From positions 29,712 through 93,711 of the forward strand of contig NZ_JACRUK010000011.1 in assembly GCF_014305155.1 (NCBI RefSeq): a stretch of 64,000 bases of DNA, written 5' to 3'. Positions 44,521-51,973 of this stretch are shown here, piece by piece. Each line of letters opens with the position of its first letter. Positions within the stretch are counted from its first letter, which is position 1. This DNA is from Flavobacterium muglaense (GTDB lineage Bacteria; Bacteroidota; Bacteroidia; Flavobacteriales; Flavobacteriaceae). Below the pieces are notes generated by a model that worked only from the letters and a program-made list of their open reading frames with translations, searched no databases and was not told where the DNA came from. A program made the position numbers and the translations under genes.

Positions 44521-45493
44521 TACTATGGCTGAATAAGTATAAAAAATAAGAGTTTTCCAAAGTAAAAGCCAAGGTGTCTTTGGTGACCACAACTGATGAA
44601 ATAGTGGAGGGATCAATTTCCTCCTTGTATTTTTCTAGCCAAGTTTTCAAGATTTCAAACTGTTTAGAATTGGATAGAATATAAGAAGGAGCAACAGTAG
44701 TGGCAGGAAGAAGGACTTTGCCAAATTGGTCTGCAAAAAGGGCGTAACTATTTTTTGTATCCGTTACCAATAGATGTTGGTCTAGTTGTGCTAGTTTTGG
44801 TGGATGTTCAAAAAATCCCGTTGTGCCTTTAAAGCCGCCTTGTACCCCTTGAAATTGTGTACTGGTATCTGCCCAAGGAGTTTCAAAAAGCAGTTTGCTG
44901 TTTTTAGACAAACCGATGGTGTCGACAACGGTTTGTTGTAGGCTTTCAGCAAGCGCTTCGTAATCTGTTTTTAAACGAATTCGTAAATGTGCCAAACCGC
45001 ATTTCCAAGCATAAATACGCCCTACCGTTTTAAAATCTTCGATGGTTTTAATTTCGACACTGCTAGATTTCATTAAGTCACACCATGCGATACTTTTTTC
45101 GGGTGCATGCAGCTGAAGGTTTAAAAGGACATCGTTTAATAAGGCAAGGACTTTTGTTGGAAATTTTACGATTAGGTTGGGCATTTGAACAAGCAATAGC
45201 CAGGCCGCTTTGTATTCCTCCCTATACCGAATGGCCAAGCCACTTCCAATTAATTTTAACGATTCTAGATACAACGCTTTAACGACTTCATGCACTTTTT
45301 CTGGGGCTGAATTTTCGTCGAAAGCAGCTTTTACAATAGGTTCAACAACTTCTACCATCCATTTGGCAATGGCTTGAGCGGGTAAGTTGCCATACTTTAT
45401 TTCGCCTTCCCTGTACCATTGATTGTACAAGGTGCTATTTTGGCTTAATGCTGCAATAAGTTGTGGATCGCTTATTTTTTCCATTGCAGCCAT
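44513..45493 (-). CDS. Unknown protein of the MoxR/VWA operon (326 aa)
   Basis: No family recognised. The N-terminal 200 residues are helical (AIAKWMVEVVEPIVKAAF, VVKALYLESLKLIGSGL). The C-terminal part is mixed, with KTWLEKYKEEIDPS and a final strand pair. There is no membrane segment or catalytic motif. It overlaps the MoxR gene by 22 bp (an ATG at 45484 would reduce this to 13) and the VWA gene by 8 bp. As the gene between ATPase and VWA protein it is a good candidate for a dedicated adaptor or substrate of that machine, by analogy with other MoxR-VWA clusters. Confidence 0.72.
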   Translation of the reverse strand: MAAMEKISDPQLIAALSQNSTLYNQWYREGEIKYGNLPAQAIAKWMVEVVEPIVKAAFDENSAPEKVHEVVKALYLESLKLIGSGLAIRYREEYKAAWLLLVQMPNLIVKFPTKVLALLNDVLLNLQLHAPEKSIAWCDLMKSSSVEIKTIEDFKTVGRIYAWKCGLAHLRIRLKTDYEALAESLQQTVVDTIGLSKNSKLLFETPWADTSTQFQGVQGGFKGTTGFFEHPPKLAQLDQHLLVTDTKNSYALFADQFGKVLLPATTVAPSYILSNSKQFEILKTWLEKYKEEIDPSTISSVVVTKDTLAFTLENSYFLYLFSHSNE

Positions 45494-47067
45494 CTTTTGT
45501 AATTGGTATAACGTTGATGTAGGTATTTTAATTTTAAAATATCATCTGCTCGATAGCCGTATAACTTTTTCTCTTCAGACCATACTTGTAGTTGTTTTTC
45601 TATAGTTAAAAGGCGAGAGTCAATTTCTTTTGATGAGATGTTTTCAAGTCCTTTTTTAAATTCCTCTTCCAGTTTTTCAACAGGGTCATTTCGATCCAAA
45701 TCTTGGCTCACATATTCATCGCAAGACAAATCGAATAAGTTTCTTAACCAAACAATGCGATCTACTCTATAGACTTCATTGCCTACTTGGTCAAAAAAGG
45801 GCGATTCTAAATGAGGAACTAAGCTGTCGTGTAAAACAAAGGGCAGCACTTGTCTAATGTCTTCTAGTTCTACTTTTTTATTACCTCTAAAATAGGCCAA
45901 TGATTTAGAGAACATCAACAAGGTCATAATTTTTCGAACGGATAAACCGTTTTTTGCTTGTGAACCTAAATCTTTAATAGGATCTTTTCCTGTTTCTTTT
46001 CTAAAAAGAGTACGCATATCCATACCAGACAATTTTGCGGTGTCTTTGGTCATGTATTCCAATCGATTGGAGGCAGGCTCAAAAAACTCAAATTGGCGAC
46101 AAAAAAACTCGATGCGTTTGCGTAATTCGCGATCGATTTTTACACCTCTTATTTGTTTATTTACCGTAGTTAATTCCTCTTCGGTAAAAATAATTTCTTC
46201 GGGAATAATCGCTTCTGGTTTAAAATTGAGTTCAATACGCTGCAATAAATCGTCTATAAACCGCGTATTAAAGTGCATTGCTCTAATCACGATGTCAATT
46301 CGATCCTTTAAAGCTTCAATAACTTGATAGGTTCCGCCACCCGCATCATCATTGGCGGTAAGGTACCAGGCTCCTTCGGGACATTCATAAATTTGATCGA
46401 ATATTTCAGCATAATTATCAGCCAAAACGGTTAATAACGCCGATTGTGTTCGAGTGGGTATTCGATTGTATTCATCAATAATTTTCACCCGCATGCTCAG
46501 CCATTTTCGCCAAGCAATTCTAATGTCTGAAGTTTTTTCGGCCTTTACCATATCTGAGGGCAAGGGATGTCCTAATAAATCGGAAATCGTCATTTGAGGT
46601 TGACCGTGTTGAATGGCCCGCATCACGTCTTTTTTGTCATATCCTGCCAATAAGCCCATCAATACCGAAGTCGCTGTTTTTCCACGACCAGGTCCACCAA
46701 CAATGAGACACTTTCCTCTTGCCGCTAAATTCAATAACGGCATTAATACAAAACTTGAATAGCTTTGATCCGTAGGCAAATGAACAGGTACTTTGCTGTC
46801 TCCAAATAAAAACGTTTTGGGGTCGCCATCATTGAACTCGATATCGTAATAGGGACTAATAATGGCCGTATTGGTTATCCAAAAATAGGCTTGACGCAAT
46901 TTTTCATCTAGGCTAATGGCGTCGTTAGCGTCAGCTTGAGGAGCATCACTGGAATAAAGATCTTCTATTTGAAATCTAGCATTGTTGTGGTGTTCCTCTT
47001 GTGGATTGGTGGGCGATTCAGGGACTTTCTTAAAAAAACCCATCGTTTTATTTAGTAAATCAGACAT
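45472..47067 (-). CDS. MoxR-type AAA+ ATPase
   Basis: A 531-residue ATPase. Walker A GGPGRGKTATSVL near residue 118-130, Walker B MRVKIIDEYNRIPTR, sensor 1 WYLTANDDAGGG, and arginine-finger region in ALKDRIDIVIRAMHFN follow the MoxR/RavA layout. The C-terminal 250 residues contain the lid and a long helical extension (EEFKKGLENISSKEIDSRLL). It acts as a hexameric remodeller, typically with a VWA protein, found here two genes downstream. It starts 15 bp after nadR, so it is co-transcribed with NAD-salvage genes. The remodelled target is not known. Confidence 0.9.
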   Translation of the reverse strand: MSDLLNKTMGFFKKVPESPTNPQEEHHNNARFQIEDLYSSDAPQADANDAISLDEKLRQAYFWITNTAIISPYYDIEFNDGDPKTFLFGDSKVPVHLPTDQSYSSFVLMPLLNLAARGKCLIVGGPGRGKTATSVLMGLLAGYDKKDVMRAIQHGQPQMTISDLLGHPLPSDMVKAEKTSDIRIAWRKWLSMRVKIIDEYNRIPTRTQSALLTVLADNYAEIFDQIYECPEGAWYLTANDDAGGGTYQVIEALKDRIDIVIRAMHFNTRFIDDLLQRIELNFKPEAIIPEEIIFTEEELTTVNKQIRGVKIDRELRKRIEFFCRQFEFFEPASNRLEYMTKDTAKLSGMDMRTLFRKETGKDPIKDLGSQAKNGLSVRKIMTLLMFSKSLAYFRGNKKVELEDIRQVLPFVLHDSLVPHLESPFFDQVGNEVYRVDRIVWLRNLFDLSCDEYVSQDLDRNDPVEKLEEEFKKGLENISSKEIDSRLLTIEKQLQVWSEEKKLYGYRADDILKLKYLHQRYTNYKRWLQWKK

Positions 47068-47082
47068 GGTTCTATTTTTGCT

Positions 47083-48090
47083 CTAAGTTAGGTTAAATTT
47101 ATTGTTTTCTGTAGCAAACAATACTTTTGATACTTGTTCTATTCTTTCTTCAACGCTGCCTTTGAGTATGTAATACTTAAGATTTCTAGCGTTTAAATCA
47201 TCAATTATTTGTTGTTGGAAAACGTTTCTTTTTACGTCGCCAGATCGATCCCAAGTGTCATCATAAGGAATGTCGGTATCGCATAGAAAGATAATGTCAT
47301 GCCTGCTTTCGGCCACTTTTGCTAAATTTTCCAATTCAGGGAGTGCTTTGCCATGATAATCTAATGAAAATAAATAGGTAGTAATTGCATTGGTGTCGGA
47401 GAACAAAAATCGATTGGATTGTACTACCAAAGCATCTTCTCTTTCAATATGGATTTGGGCTATTTTTAAAAGATCGTCTAAGGTCAGTCTTTTATCTATT
47501 TGATGATTTTCCCAGTACTCTCTTCCGTATTCAGGCATCCATTGGGTATTAAAATGCGTGGCTAATTTTTCTGCCAGAGTAGTTTTGCCTGTTGAAGGAG
47601 CACCAAGCAAGACCACTTTTGTAATTAAATCGACATATACTTTGGGGTGAATAAAATTTTGGTACTTAAAAGGATCTTGTCTGATTTTTGTAGCAGAGAT
47701 AGGAATGCTGTTCCGACTACTATCTACTGGTCTATTTATGGCATTCAAGGCAGCACTCATGTGTACGCCATACGGTTCACTCGAGTAAAAATGTGAAATG
47801 TTGCGATTGCCTATAACATGTGTCACATAATCTTCTTGAATTTTCATGATCTCAGGGGTGTAGCCGCTATCGTTTGGCGAATTGACACCTTCGATAACCG
47901 TGATTTCGGGGTATAGTTCCCGAATCCAACCCGCTCTAGTCGCCAAAGGAATATTTAGTATGGGATCGTCATAAATTAGCACGATCAATTCATCAACCTC
48001 TTTAATAGCGGTTTCTATTACGAACTGATGCCCTTTGTGAAAAGGAGCAAATTTACCCAATGTCAATCCAATTTTATGTTTGTGTTCCAT
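47083..48090 (-). CDS. nadR: Bifunctional NMN adenylyltransferase / nicotinamide riboside kinase (NadR)
   Basis: A 335-residue protein with two domains. Residues 1-160 are a nucleotidyltransferase with the HxGH-type motif GKFAPFHKGHQF and the ISATKIR end motif. Residues 165-335 are a P-loop kinase with GAPSTGKTTLAEKL. Together they phosphorylate nicotinamide riboside and join NMN to ATP, giving NAD. The E. coli N-terminal repressor domain is absent, as usual in Bacteroidota. It overlaps pnuC by 17 bp, so uptake and phosphorylation are coupled. The MoxR gene follows 15 bp downstream. Confidence 0.95.
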   Translation of the reverse strand: MEHKHKIGLTLGKFAPFHKGHQFVIETAIKEVDELIVLIYDDPILNIPLATRAGWIRELYPEITVIEGVNSPNDSGYTPEIMKIQEDYVTHVIGNRNISHFYSSEPYGVHMSAALNAINRPVDSSRNSIPISATKIRQDPFKYQNFIHPKVYVDLITKVVLLGAPSTGKTTLAEKLATHFNTQWMPEYGREYWENHQIDKRLTLDDLLKIAQIHIEREDALVVQSNRFLFSDTNAITTYLFSLDYHGKALPELENLAKVAESRHDIIFLCDTDIPYDDTWDRSGDVKRNVFQQQIIDDLNARNLKYYILKGSVEERIEQVSKVLFATENNKFNLT

Positions 48091-48652
48091 GCTTTAATTC
48101 TTCTTTATATGCTTTCTTCCATTCCAAATAACCAATTATAGCCATGACCAAAAAAAGAACATATAATACGGTTGTAAAATACAGCCCTTTATAAGCATAT
48201 ACCGTAATGGCAACCACATCGACTACAATCCAAAATAGCCAGGAATCTAATACTTTTTTTATCATCAAATATTGCGCAACTAGACTTGTAATCGTTATAA
48301 AAGCATCGGCATAAGGATAGGAGGCGTCTGTTTTTGTTTGCATAATATATCCTAGGAAAAAGGATACTATAATCGTTAAACTAATCCAGAATCCTATGTT
48401 TTTCACCAGTGTTATGCGCAATGTACTTTGATTGGAGCCACCATATTTCCAGTTATACCATCCATATACTTGCAGAAAGATGTAAATAACATGCAAAATC
48501 ATATCCGAATATAATTTTGCAGTATAGAAAACAAAACAAAAAACGGTTACTTGAATTAAACCAAAATACCAACACCAAATATTTTCTTTGATAGTAAAGT
48601 AAACGGCCAAAAAACCGAAAATTGAGCCAAATATTTCTAAAGTTGTATCCAT
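48074..48652 (-). CDS. pnuC: Nicotinamide riboside transporter PnuC
   Basis: I use ATG 48652 (MDTTLEIFGSIFGF); an upstream ATG at 48706 adds 18 residues of hydrophobic leader that do not fit the family. The 192-residue protein has about seven membrane helices and the PnuC signatures FLAVYFTIKENIWCWYFGL, LQVYGWYNWKYGG and SWLFWIVVDVVA. It facilitates entry of nicotinamide riboside, trapped by NadR phosphorylation. It is the first gene of the seven-gene minus-strand operon; no riboswitch-like structure is evident in the 130 bp before it. Confidence 0.93.
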   Translation of the reverse strand: MDTTLEIFGSIFGFLAVYFTIKENIWCWYFGLIQVTVFCFVFYTAKLYSDMILHVIYIFLQVYGWYNWKYGGSNQSTLRITLVKNIGFWISLTIIVSFFLGYIMQTKTDASYPYADAFITITSLVAQYLMIKKVLDSWLFWIVVDVVAITVYAYKGLYFTTVLYVLFLVMAIIGYLEWKKAYKEELKHGTQT

Positions 48653-48793
48653 AAAGTTGGGGATAAAGATATAATAATGTATTGTGATTATTAGGATCAA
48701 GCCCAAAAGTTATTTTAATTCAGTTTGACTTTATTTAATTTCTAAGATATTTCAGAATCAAGTCAAAATGATGTGGGCTAGAAGTAAAAACAA

Positions 48794-48831
48794 AAAACCC
48801 TAACTCACTGATTAACAGTTGCTAGGGTTTT
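48794..48831 (-). terminator. Terminator beside the tRNA-Ser fragment
   Basis: AAAACCCTA (48794-48802) pairs with TAGGGTTTT (48823-48831), with AACT/AGTT extending the stem inward. On the minus strand it ends in a T run. It lies 6 bp beyond the tRNA-Ser 3'-end fragment, just as the terminator of the intact tRNA-Ser does, and so marks the original end of a tRNA-Ser transcript. Confidence 0.85.
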
Positions 48832-48837
48832 AATTCT

Positions 48838-48854
48838 GCGGAGAAAGAGGGATT
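48838..48854 (-). other. tRNA-Ser 3'-end fragment, likely displaced attachment site (att)
   Basis: GCGGAGAAAGAGGGATT is identical to bases 20251-20267 at the 3' end of tRNA-Ser(TGA), in the same orientation, and the match then breaks after one change (TTG for TCG). It is followed on the 3' side by a terminator. This is the expected trace of an element integrated into a tRNA-Ser gene, with the element on the right and an intact tRNA copy somewhere beyond the window. Confidence 0.75.
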
Positions 48855-48908
48855 TGTATTCCTCTTTTTATGCTAGTGTTTATAAGGCTTTAGCTGTTAT
48901 ATGTTTCG

Positions 48909-48930
48909 ATAGGTCATTAAATAGGTCACT
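48909..48930. repeat. Tandem ATAGGTCA repeats inside the right island
   Basis: ATAGGTCATT (48909-48918) and ATAGGTCACT (48921-48930) are directly repeated with 12-bp periodicity, about 55 bp from the tRNA fragment. Layout resembles the AGGGTACC/AGGGTACT pair beside the integrase of the left element. They may be recombinase arm-type sites. The rest of 48855-49085 shows no gene. Confidence 0.45.
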
Positions 48931-49085
48931 TGTAAAAACCAGTAAAGAACATTAAAAAATATTTGATGTAAATATAATCAATATTTCTATATAATAGAAT
49001 ACTTTAGACTATTCTTTGAACTACTTAATGAACTAGTTATTAATGGATAAAGAACCGTTTTAGAGCTTCGTAGAAGCATCAAATC

Positions 49086-49352
49086 CTATCCGATAATACA
49101 ACGTAAAACGTGTTCAATTTGTAGTCCTGAAAAGTCACAAAACTCTTCTATTGAAATTAATTGATGAGGCTCTTTGTTGAGGTTGTTTTTTACCTTAATT
49201 AAATACAATCTTGCCTGTCTATATGTTTTACCTGTAATACGTTGTACATCCTTTGGATAAATACATACCCTAGTGTTACTTCCTACCACATTTTTATATT
49301 TTAATACATTACCTATGCCTTTGGTATGCTTATGAGTAACCTCAACATACAA
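49086..49352 (-). CDS. Small conserved Bacteroidota protein, probably DNA-binding (88 aa)
   Basis: The core CIYPKDVQRITGKTYRQARL with LYLIKVKNNLNK resembles a family of small proteins common in Flavobacteriia, with a helix-turn-helix-like segment (VQRITGKTYRQARLYLIK). The last 30 residues (LISIEEFCDFSGLQIEHVLR) form a second helical unit. The true start may be the internal codon before LKYKNVVG rather than ATG 49352. It stands alone near the border of the right island, where control or excision proteins are expected. The DNA-binding idea is inferred. Confidence 0.65.
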   Translation of the reverse strand: MYVEVTHKHTKGIGNVLKYKNVVGSNTRVCIYPKDVQRITGKTYRQARLYLIKVKNNLNKEPHQLISIEEFCDFSGLQIEHVLRCIIG

Positions 49353-49571
49353 TCAATAAGCTTCGATTTTATACAAAGTTATGGAAATCACTTTATGGAT
49401 AAGTGATTAAAATAGGTAATTATTTACTCTTTAGTACCACTATTGACATTCACTTTTTGAAATTAGGTTTAAATGATGGAAACTTTGCTTTAAATCATTC
49501 GAGATTTAGTTGCAACGAGTATTCGGAATGAAGGAGTATTTAATGAGTTTTAAACTTAAATTTTAGAAATT

Positions 49572-50330
49572 ATGGCAAGACAGAAAGGCATAATTAAATT
49601 GAAAGGTACTATCGGAGATATTACTTTTTACAAAACCCAAGATGGGCATTTGGCACGTGAAAAAGGAGGTATAGATGCCAATAGAATTAAAAATGATCCG
49701 GCGTTTCAAAGAACACGTGAGAATGGTTCTGAGTTTGGTAGAGCAGGTAAGGCAGGAAAGATTTTAAGAACGGCATTTAGAGCGTTGTTGTTGAATTCTG
49801 CGGACAGTAAAATGGTTAGTCGATTAACACAACAAATGGTTAAGGTAATCCAAGCTGATACCACAAGTGTTAGAGGATTAAGAAATGTAATTGATGGTGA
49901 AGCTGAACTTTTAGCGGGTTTCGAATTCAATATCCGAGGGAAACTAGGCACCAGTTTATTTGCGCCTTTTGTAGGGGCAATTGACCGAGTGACTGGAAAT
50001 ATTACCGTTGATTTGGCTTCATTTGTTCCGTTGAATATGATTGCTGCACCATCGGGAACAACACATTTTAAAATTATTTCCGCAGGTGCGGAAATTGATT
50101 TTGAGGCGGAAACATTTGTTGAAGCGCATTCTGAAACGGCAATTTTGCCTTGGGATATAAATGCTACTGCTGTAATTAGCCAAACAAATGCTGTTACACC
50201 AGCTAGCACAAAACCGTTATTTTTGGCTCTTGGACTTGAGTTTTACCAAGATGTAAATGGAGCAATGTATCCTTTGAAAAATGGCTCTTACAATCCATTA
50301 TCGATTGTGAAAGTAGATAGCGGTGTTTAA
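49572..50330 (+). CDS. Conserved Bacteroidota phage/island-associated protein (252 aa)
   Basis: The protein begins MARQKGIIKLKGTIGDITFY and contains DPAFQRTRENGSEFGRAGKA, an N-terminus I recognise from many Bacteroidota genomes as a protein of unknown function encoded before DUF5675 genes. The C-terminal half is rich in short strands with A, T, V and S (SFVPLNMIAAPSGTTHF), like a beta-sandwich structural protein. There is no signal peptide. Together with the following DUF5675 and tiny membrane proteins it forms a four-gene plus-strand cassette. A virion-like or secreted structural role is possible but not shown. Confidence 0.7.
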   Translation: MARQKGIIKLKGTIGDITFYKTQDGHLAREKGGIDANRIKNDPAFQRTRENGSEFGRAGKAGKILRTAFRALLLNSADSKMVSRLTQQMVKVIQADTTSVRGLRNVIDGEAELLAGFEFNIRGKLGTSLFAPFVGAIDRVTGNITVDLASFVPLNMIAAPSGTTHFKIISAGAEIDFEAETFVEAHSETAILPWDINATAVISQTNAVTPASTKPLFLALGLEFYQDVNGAMYPLKNGSYNPLSIVKVDSGV

Positions 50331-50366
50331 TAATTAGTATTCAGAGTTCAGTAATTAGTGATCAGT

Positions 50367-50762
50367 ATGATACTTATATTAAATAGAACTTATTTCCCTG
50401 ATGGAACTAATGGTAAACTCGAATGCGAGGGCAAATTCATCTGTAATACCATTGAATTGCCTTGGAAGAATAACGAAACGAAAGTTTCCTGCATTCCGGA
50501 AGGGAAATATTTTATAAGAAAGCGATACAGCAAGAAATTTCAATGGCATTTTGAAGTATTGGAGGTAAAAAATCGAAGTTTGATCCTATTCCATCCTGCC
50601 AATAATGCTTTGCAAGAACTGAAAGGTTGTATAGCTCCAGTAACTAAACTTTCAGGACCTGGATTAGGTCTAATGTCTCGAAAAGCTTTTGTCAAACTAA
50701 AAGAATTGGTTTATAAAGCTTTAGATAGCAATGAAAGTATCGAATTGATTATTCAATCTTAA
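50367..50762 (+). CDS. DUF5675 family protein
   Basis: I use ATG 50367 (MILILNRTYFPDGTNGKL); a GTG at 50358 is the only longer start. The 131-residue protein has the DUF5675 landmarks: YFPDGTNG, TIELPWKNNE, CIPEGKYFIRKR, LILFHPANNA and LKGCIAPV. The family is found in phages and Bacteroidota islands and is suspected to act on the cell wall; no reaction is established. The His and Cys of the HPAN and GCI motifs are in places resembling L,D-transpeptidase-like folds, which is only a resemblance. The two small membrane proteins that follow would suit a lysis cassette. Confidence 0.82.
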   Translation: MILILNRTYFPDGTNGKLECEGKFICNTIELPWKNNETKVSCIPEGKYFIRKRYSKKFQWHFEVLEVKNRSLILFHPANNALQELKGCIAPVTKLSGPGLGLMSRKAFVKLKELVYKALDSNESIELIIQS

Positions 50763-50772
50763 TTTAAAAATT

Positions 50773-51000
50773 ATGAAAAAAATATTAAATAGAGCTTCAG
50801 CTCCCACACCAAAGTTTTTTAAAGTGCTTCGAAATGTTGGTTTGGCATTAGTTGCCATAGGAGGAACTATTTTAGCAGCGCCGATTGCATTACCCGTTGT
50901 GGTAACATCTATCGGAGGTTATTTGGCTGTTGCTGGAGGTGTTGTTTCAGCGGTTAGTCAATTGACAACCTCAACAGAAAAAGAGGATGGAGCACAGTAA
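50773..51000 (+). CDS. Small membrane protein, holin-like (75 aa)
   Basis: The protein starts MKKILNRASAPTPKFFKVLR and then has two hydrophobic stretches (NVGLALVAIGGTILAAPIAL and VVVTSIGGYLAVAGGVVSAV) with a polar C-terminal tail. Size, topology and place after the DUF5675 gene fit a holin-like protein of a lysis cassette, though glycine-rich helices like these are also found in small phage-related proteins of unknown role. It starts 10 bp after the DUF5675 stop and its last 14 bp overlap the next tiny gene. Confidence 0.7.
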   Translation: MKKILNRASAPTPKFFKVLRNVGLALVAIGGTILAAPIALPVVVTSIGGYLAVAGGVVSAVSQLTTSTEKEDGAQ

Positions 51001-51163
51001 TTCGACTGTAGTTGGTACCGCTGGTGGTACATTTTTGAGTGTTTTACCGAATTTGCATTCGGAAGATGTTTTGAAAACTATAATTCTAGCCACGCTTGGA
51101 GCAATAGTAAGTTTTACAATATCTTTTGTACTCAAAATTTTAATCAAGAAGCACAAAAAATAG
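50987..51163 (+). CDS. Tiny membrane protein, second holin-like gene (58 aa)
   Basis: ATG at 50987 lies inside the end of the previous gene (14-bp overlap), and the frame stays open to TAG at 51161-51163. It encodes MEHSNSTVVGTAGGTFLSVL, one hydrophobic helix (TIILATLGAIVSFTISFVL) and a strongly basic end (KILIKKHKK). An N-terminal hydrophilic part, single helix and charged tail fit pinholin- or antiholin-like proteins. It is followed by hairpins and a terminator that close the operon. The gene is short and easily missed, but the overlap and composition support it. Confidence 0.72.
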   Translation: MEHSNSTVVGTAGGTFLSVLPNLHSEDVLKTIILATLGAIVSFTISFVLKILIKKHKK

Positions 51164-51179
51164 TCTAATTCTAGTTGTG

Positions 51180-51247
51180 CCCCGATATCTATCGGGGTTT
51201 GGATTAGACGATAATGAAGCCCAAACCGTAAGGATTGGGCTTTTTTT
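51180..51247 (+). terminator. Palindrome plus terminator closing the DUF5675 cassette
   Basis: CCCCGATATCTATCGGGG (51180-51197) is an 18-bp palindrome of the type also seen at 28848. It is followed by AGCCCAA/TTGGGCT (stem within 51218-51241) and a run of seven T, a typical intrinsic terminator, 55 bp after the last stop codon. Confidence 0.88.
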
Positions 51248-51258
51248 GTGGCTAAAAA

Positions 51259-51438
51259 TTAAACCTCTTCAAATAGATTTAAAGTAACTTCTAAAACGAC
51301 CACTTCGGAATTGTGGTTGTACAATTCTTGCCATTTTGCGCTATCTATGGCTTTGGCTCTAGTGTCGAAAATGCCAAAACATACTCTTGATGCTTTGGAT
51401 TTCCAATTATCAGTTTGGTACAAAATAAATAGTTTCAT
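51259..51438 (-). CDS. Small hypothetical protein (59 aa)
   Basis: I use ATG 51438 (MKLFILYQTDNWKSKASRVC), since the frame upstream to 51504 overlaps the next gene. The protein has an ordered alpha/beta pattern: a strand, FGIFDTRAKAIDSAKWQEL as helix, then a strand VVVLEVTLNLFEEV. It is likely a small soluble protein produced with the neighbouring DUF6943-like gene, of which it lies 23 bp downstream. No function is known to me. Confidence 0.62.
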   Translation of the reverse strand: MKLFILYQTDNWKSKASRVCFGIFDTRAKAIDSAKWQELYNHNSEVVVLEVTLNLFEEV

Positions 51439-51460
51439 TTTTGTTGATTTAAGTTGATAA

Positions 51461-51883
51461 TTATTTCCTGCAATACCTGTATAAAATGGTTCTTCGTAAA
51501 TCATTTATGAGATTAATGTTCTCGTGAAATTGTTTTTCTTTATTCTCTAAAATTTTTAGAGCTGCCACATTCTTTTGATGTTCTTCGTGTTCCTGCATCA
51601 TCAAACTAGCCTTTGAATTGAATTCTTTTGAGAAATCTGGTAGGCGCAAAAACGGAATTACTGAACCCACTAAAAATGGATGCCAAAACTTGGTTTTCCA
51701 TAAGCTGTAAGCCACAAAATAAATACCCTCGCAGTCTTCCTCATTTTGAAAAACGAGTACAAAGCTGTTCGTAAATGGCTCTTTTTGAGGTTTACCGCTG
51801 TTCATTCCTTTGTTCAAAATAAACAAATGAGGTTTTGTATATGCAGTGCCTTTTTGATGGGTTTTAATAATGAAATTTGACAT
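51461..51883 (-). CDS. DUF6943-like conserved Bacteroidota protein
   Basis: I use ATG 51883 (MSNFIIKTHQKGTAY). The 140-residue protein has the pattern I associate with DUF6943: KPHLFILNKGMNSGKPQKEPF, then FVLVFQNEEDCEGIYFVAYSLW, FHPFLVGSVIPF-like (FWHPFLVGSVIPFLRL). The C-terminus is a charged helix. The family occurs in Flavobacteriia next to phage-like or island genes; its function is unknown. It lies upstream of the 59-aa gene on the same strand, and divergent from the hairpin-array region that begins at 51974. Confidence 0.68.
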   Translation of the reverse strand: MSNFIIKTHQKGTAYTKPHLFILNKGMNSGKPQKEPFTNSFVLVFQNEEDCEGIYFVAYSLWKTKFWHPFLVGSVIPFLRLPDFSKEFNSKASLMMQEHEEHQKNVAALKILENKEKQFHENINLINDLRRTILYRYCRK

Positions 51884-51973
51884 ACTTTCGGTTTTAAGAT
51901 AATATGCCTCGCTGAACTCGACACACATAAAATTTTTTAAAAGAAAAAAGGAAAAAAAAGAAAGTCATCTCTC

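Noticed and set aside
48653..48790. Riboswitch upstream of pnuC
   Set aside because: No TPP, NAD or preQ1 aptamer-like conserved bases or stable paired structure could be recognised in this AT-rich leader.
48838..48920. A second complete tRNA-Ser
   Set aside because: Only 17 bases match; no anticodon arm or 5' acceptor strand follows to the right.
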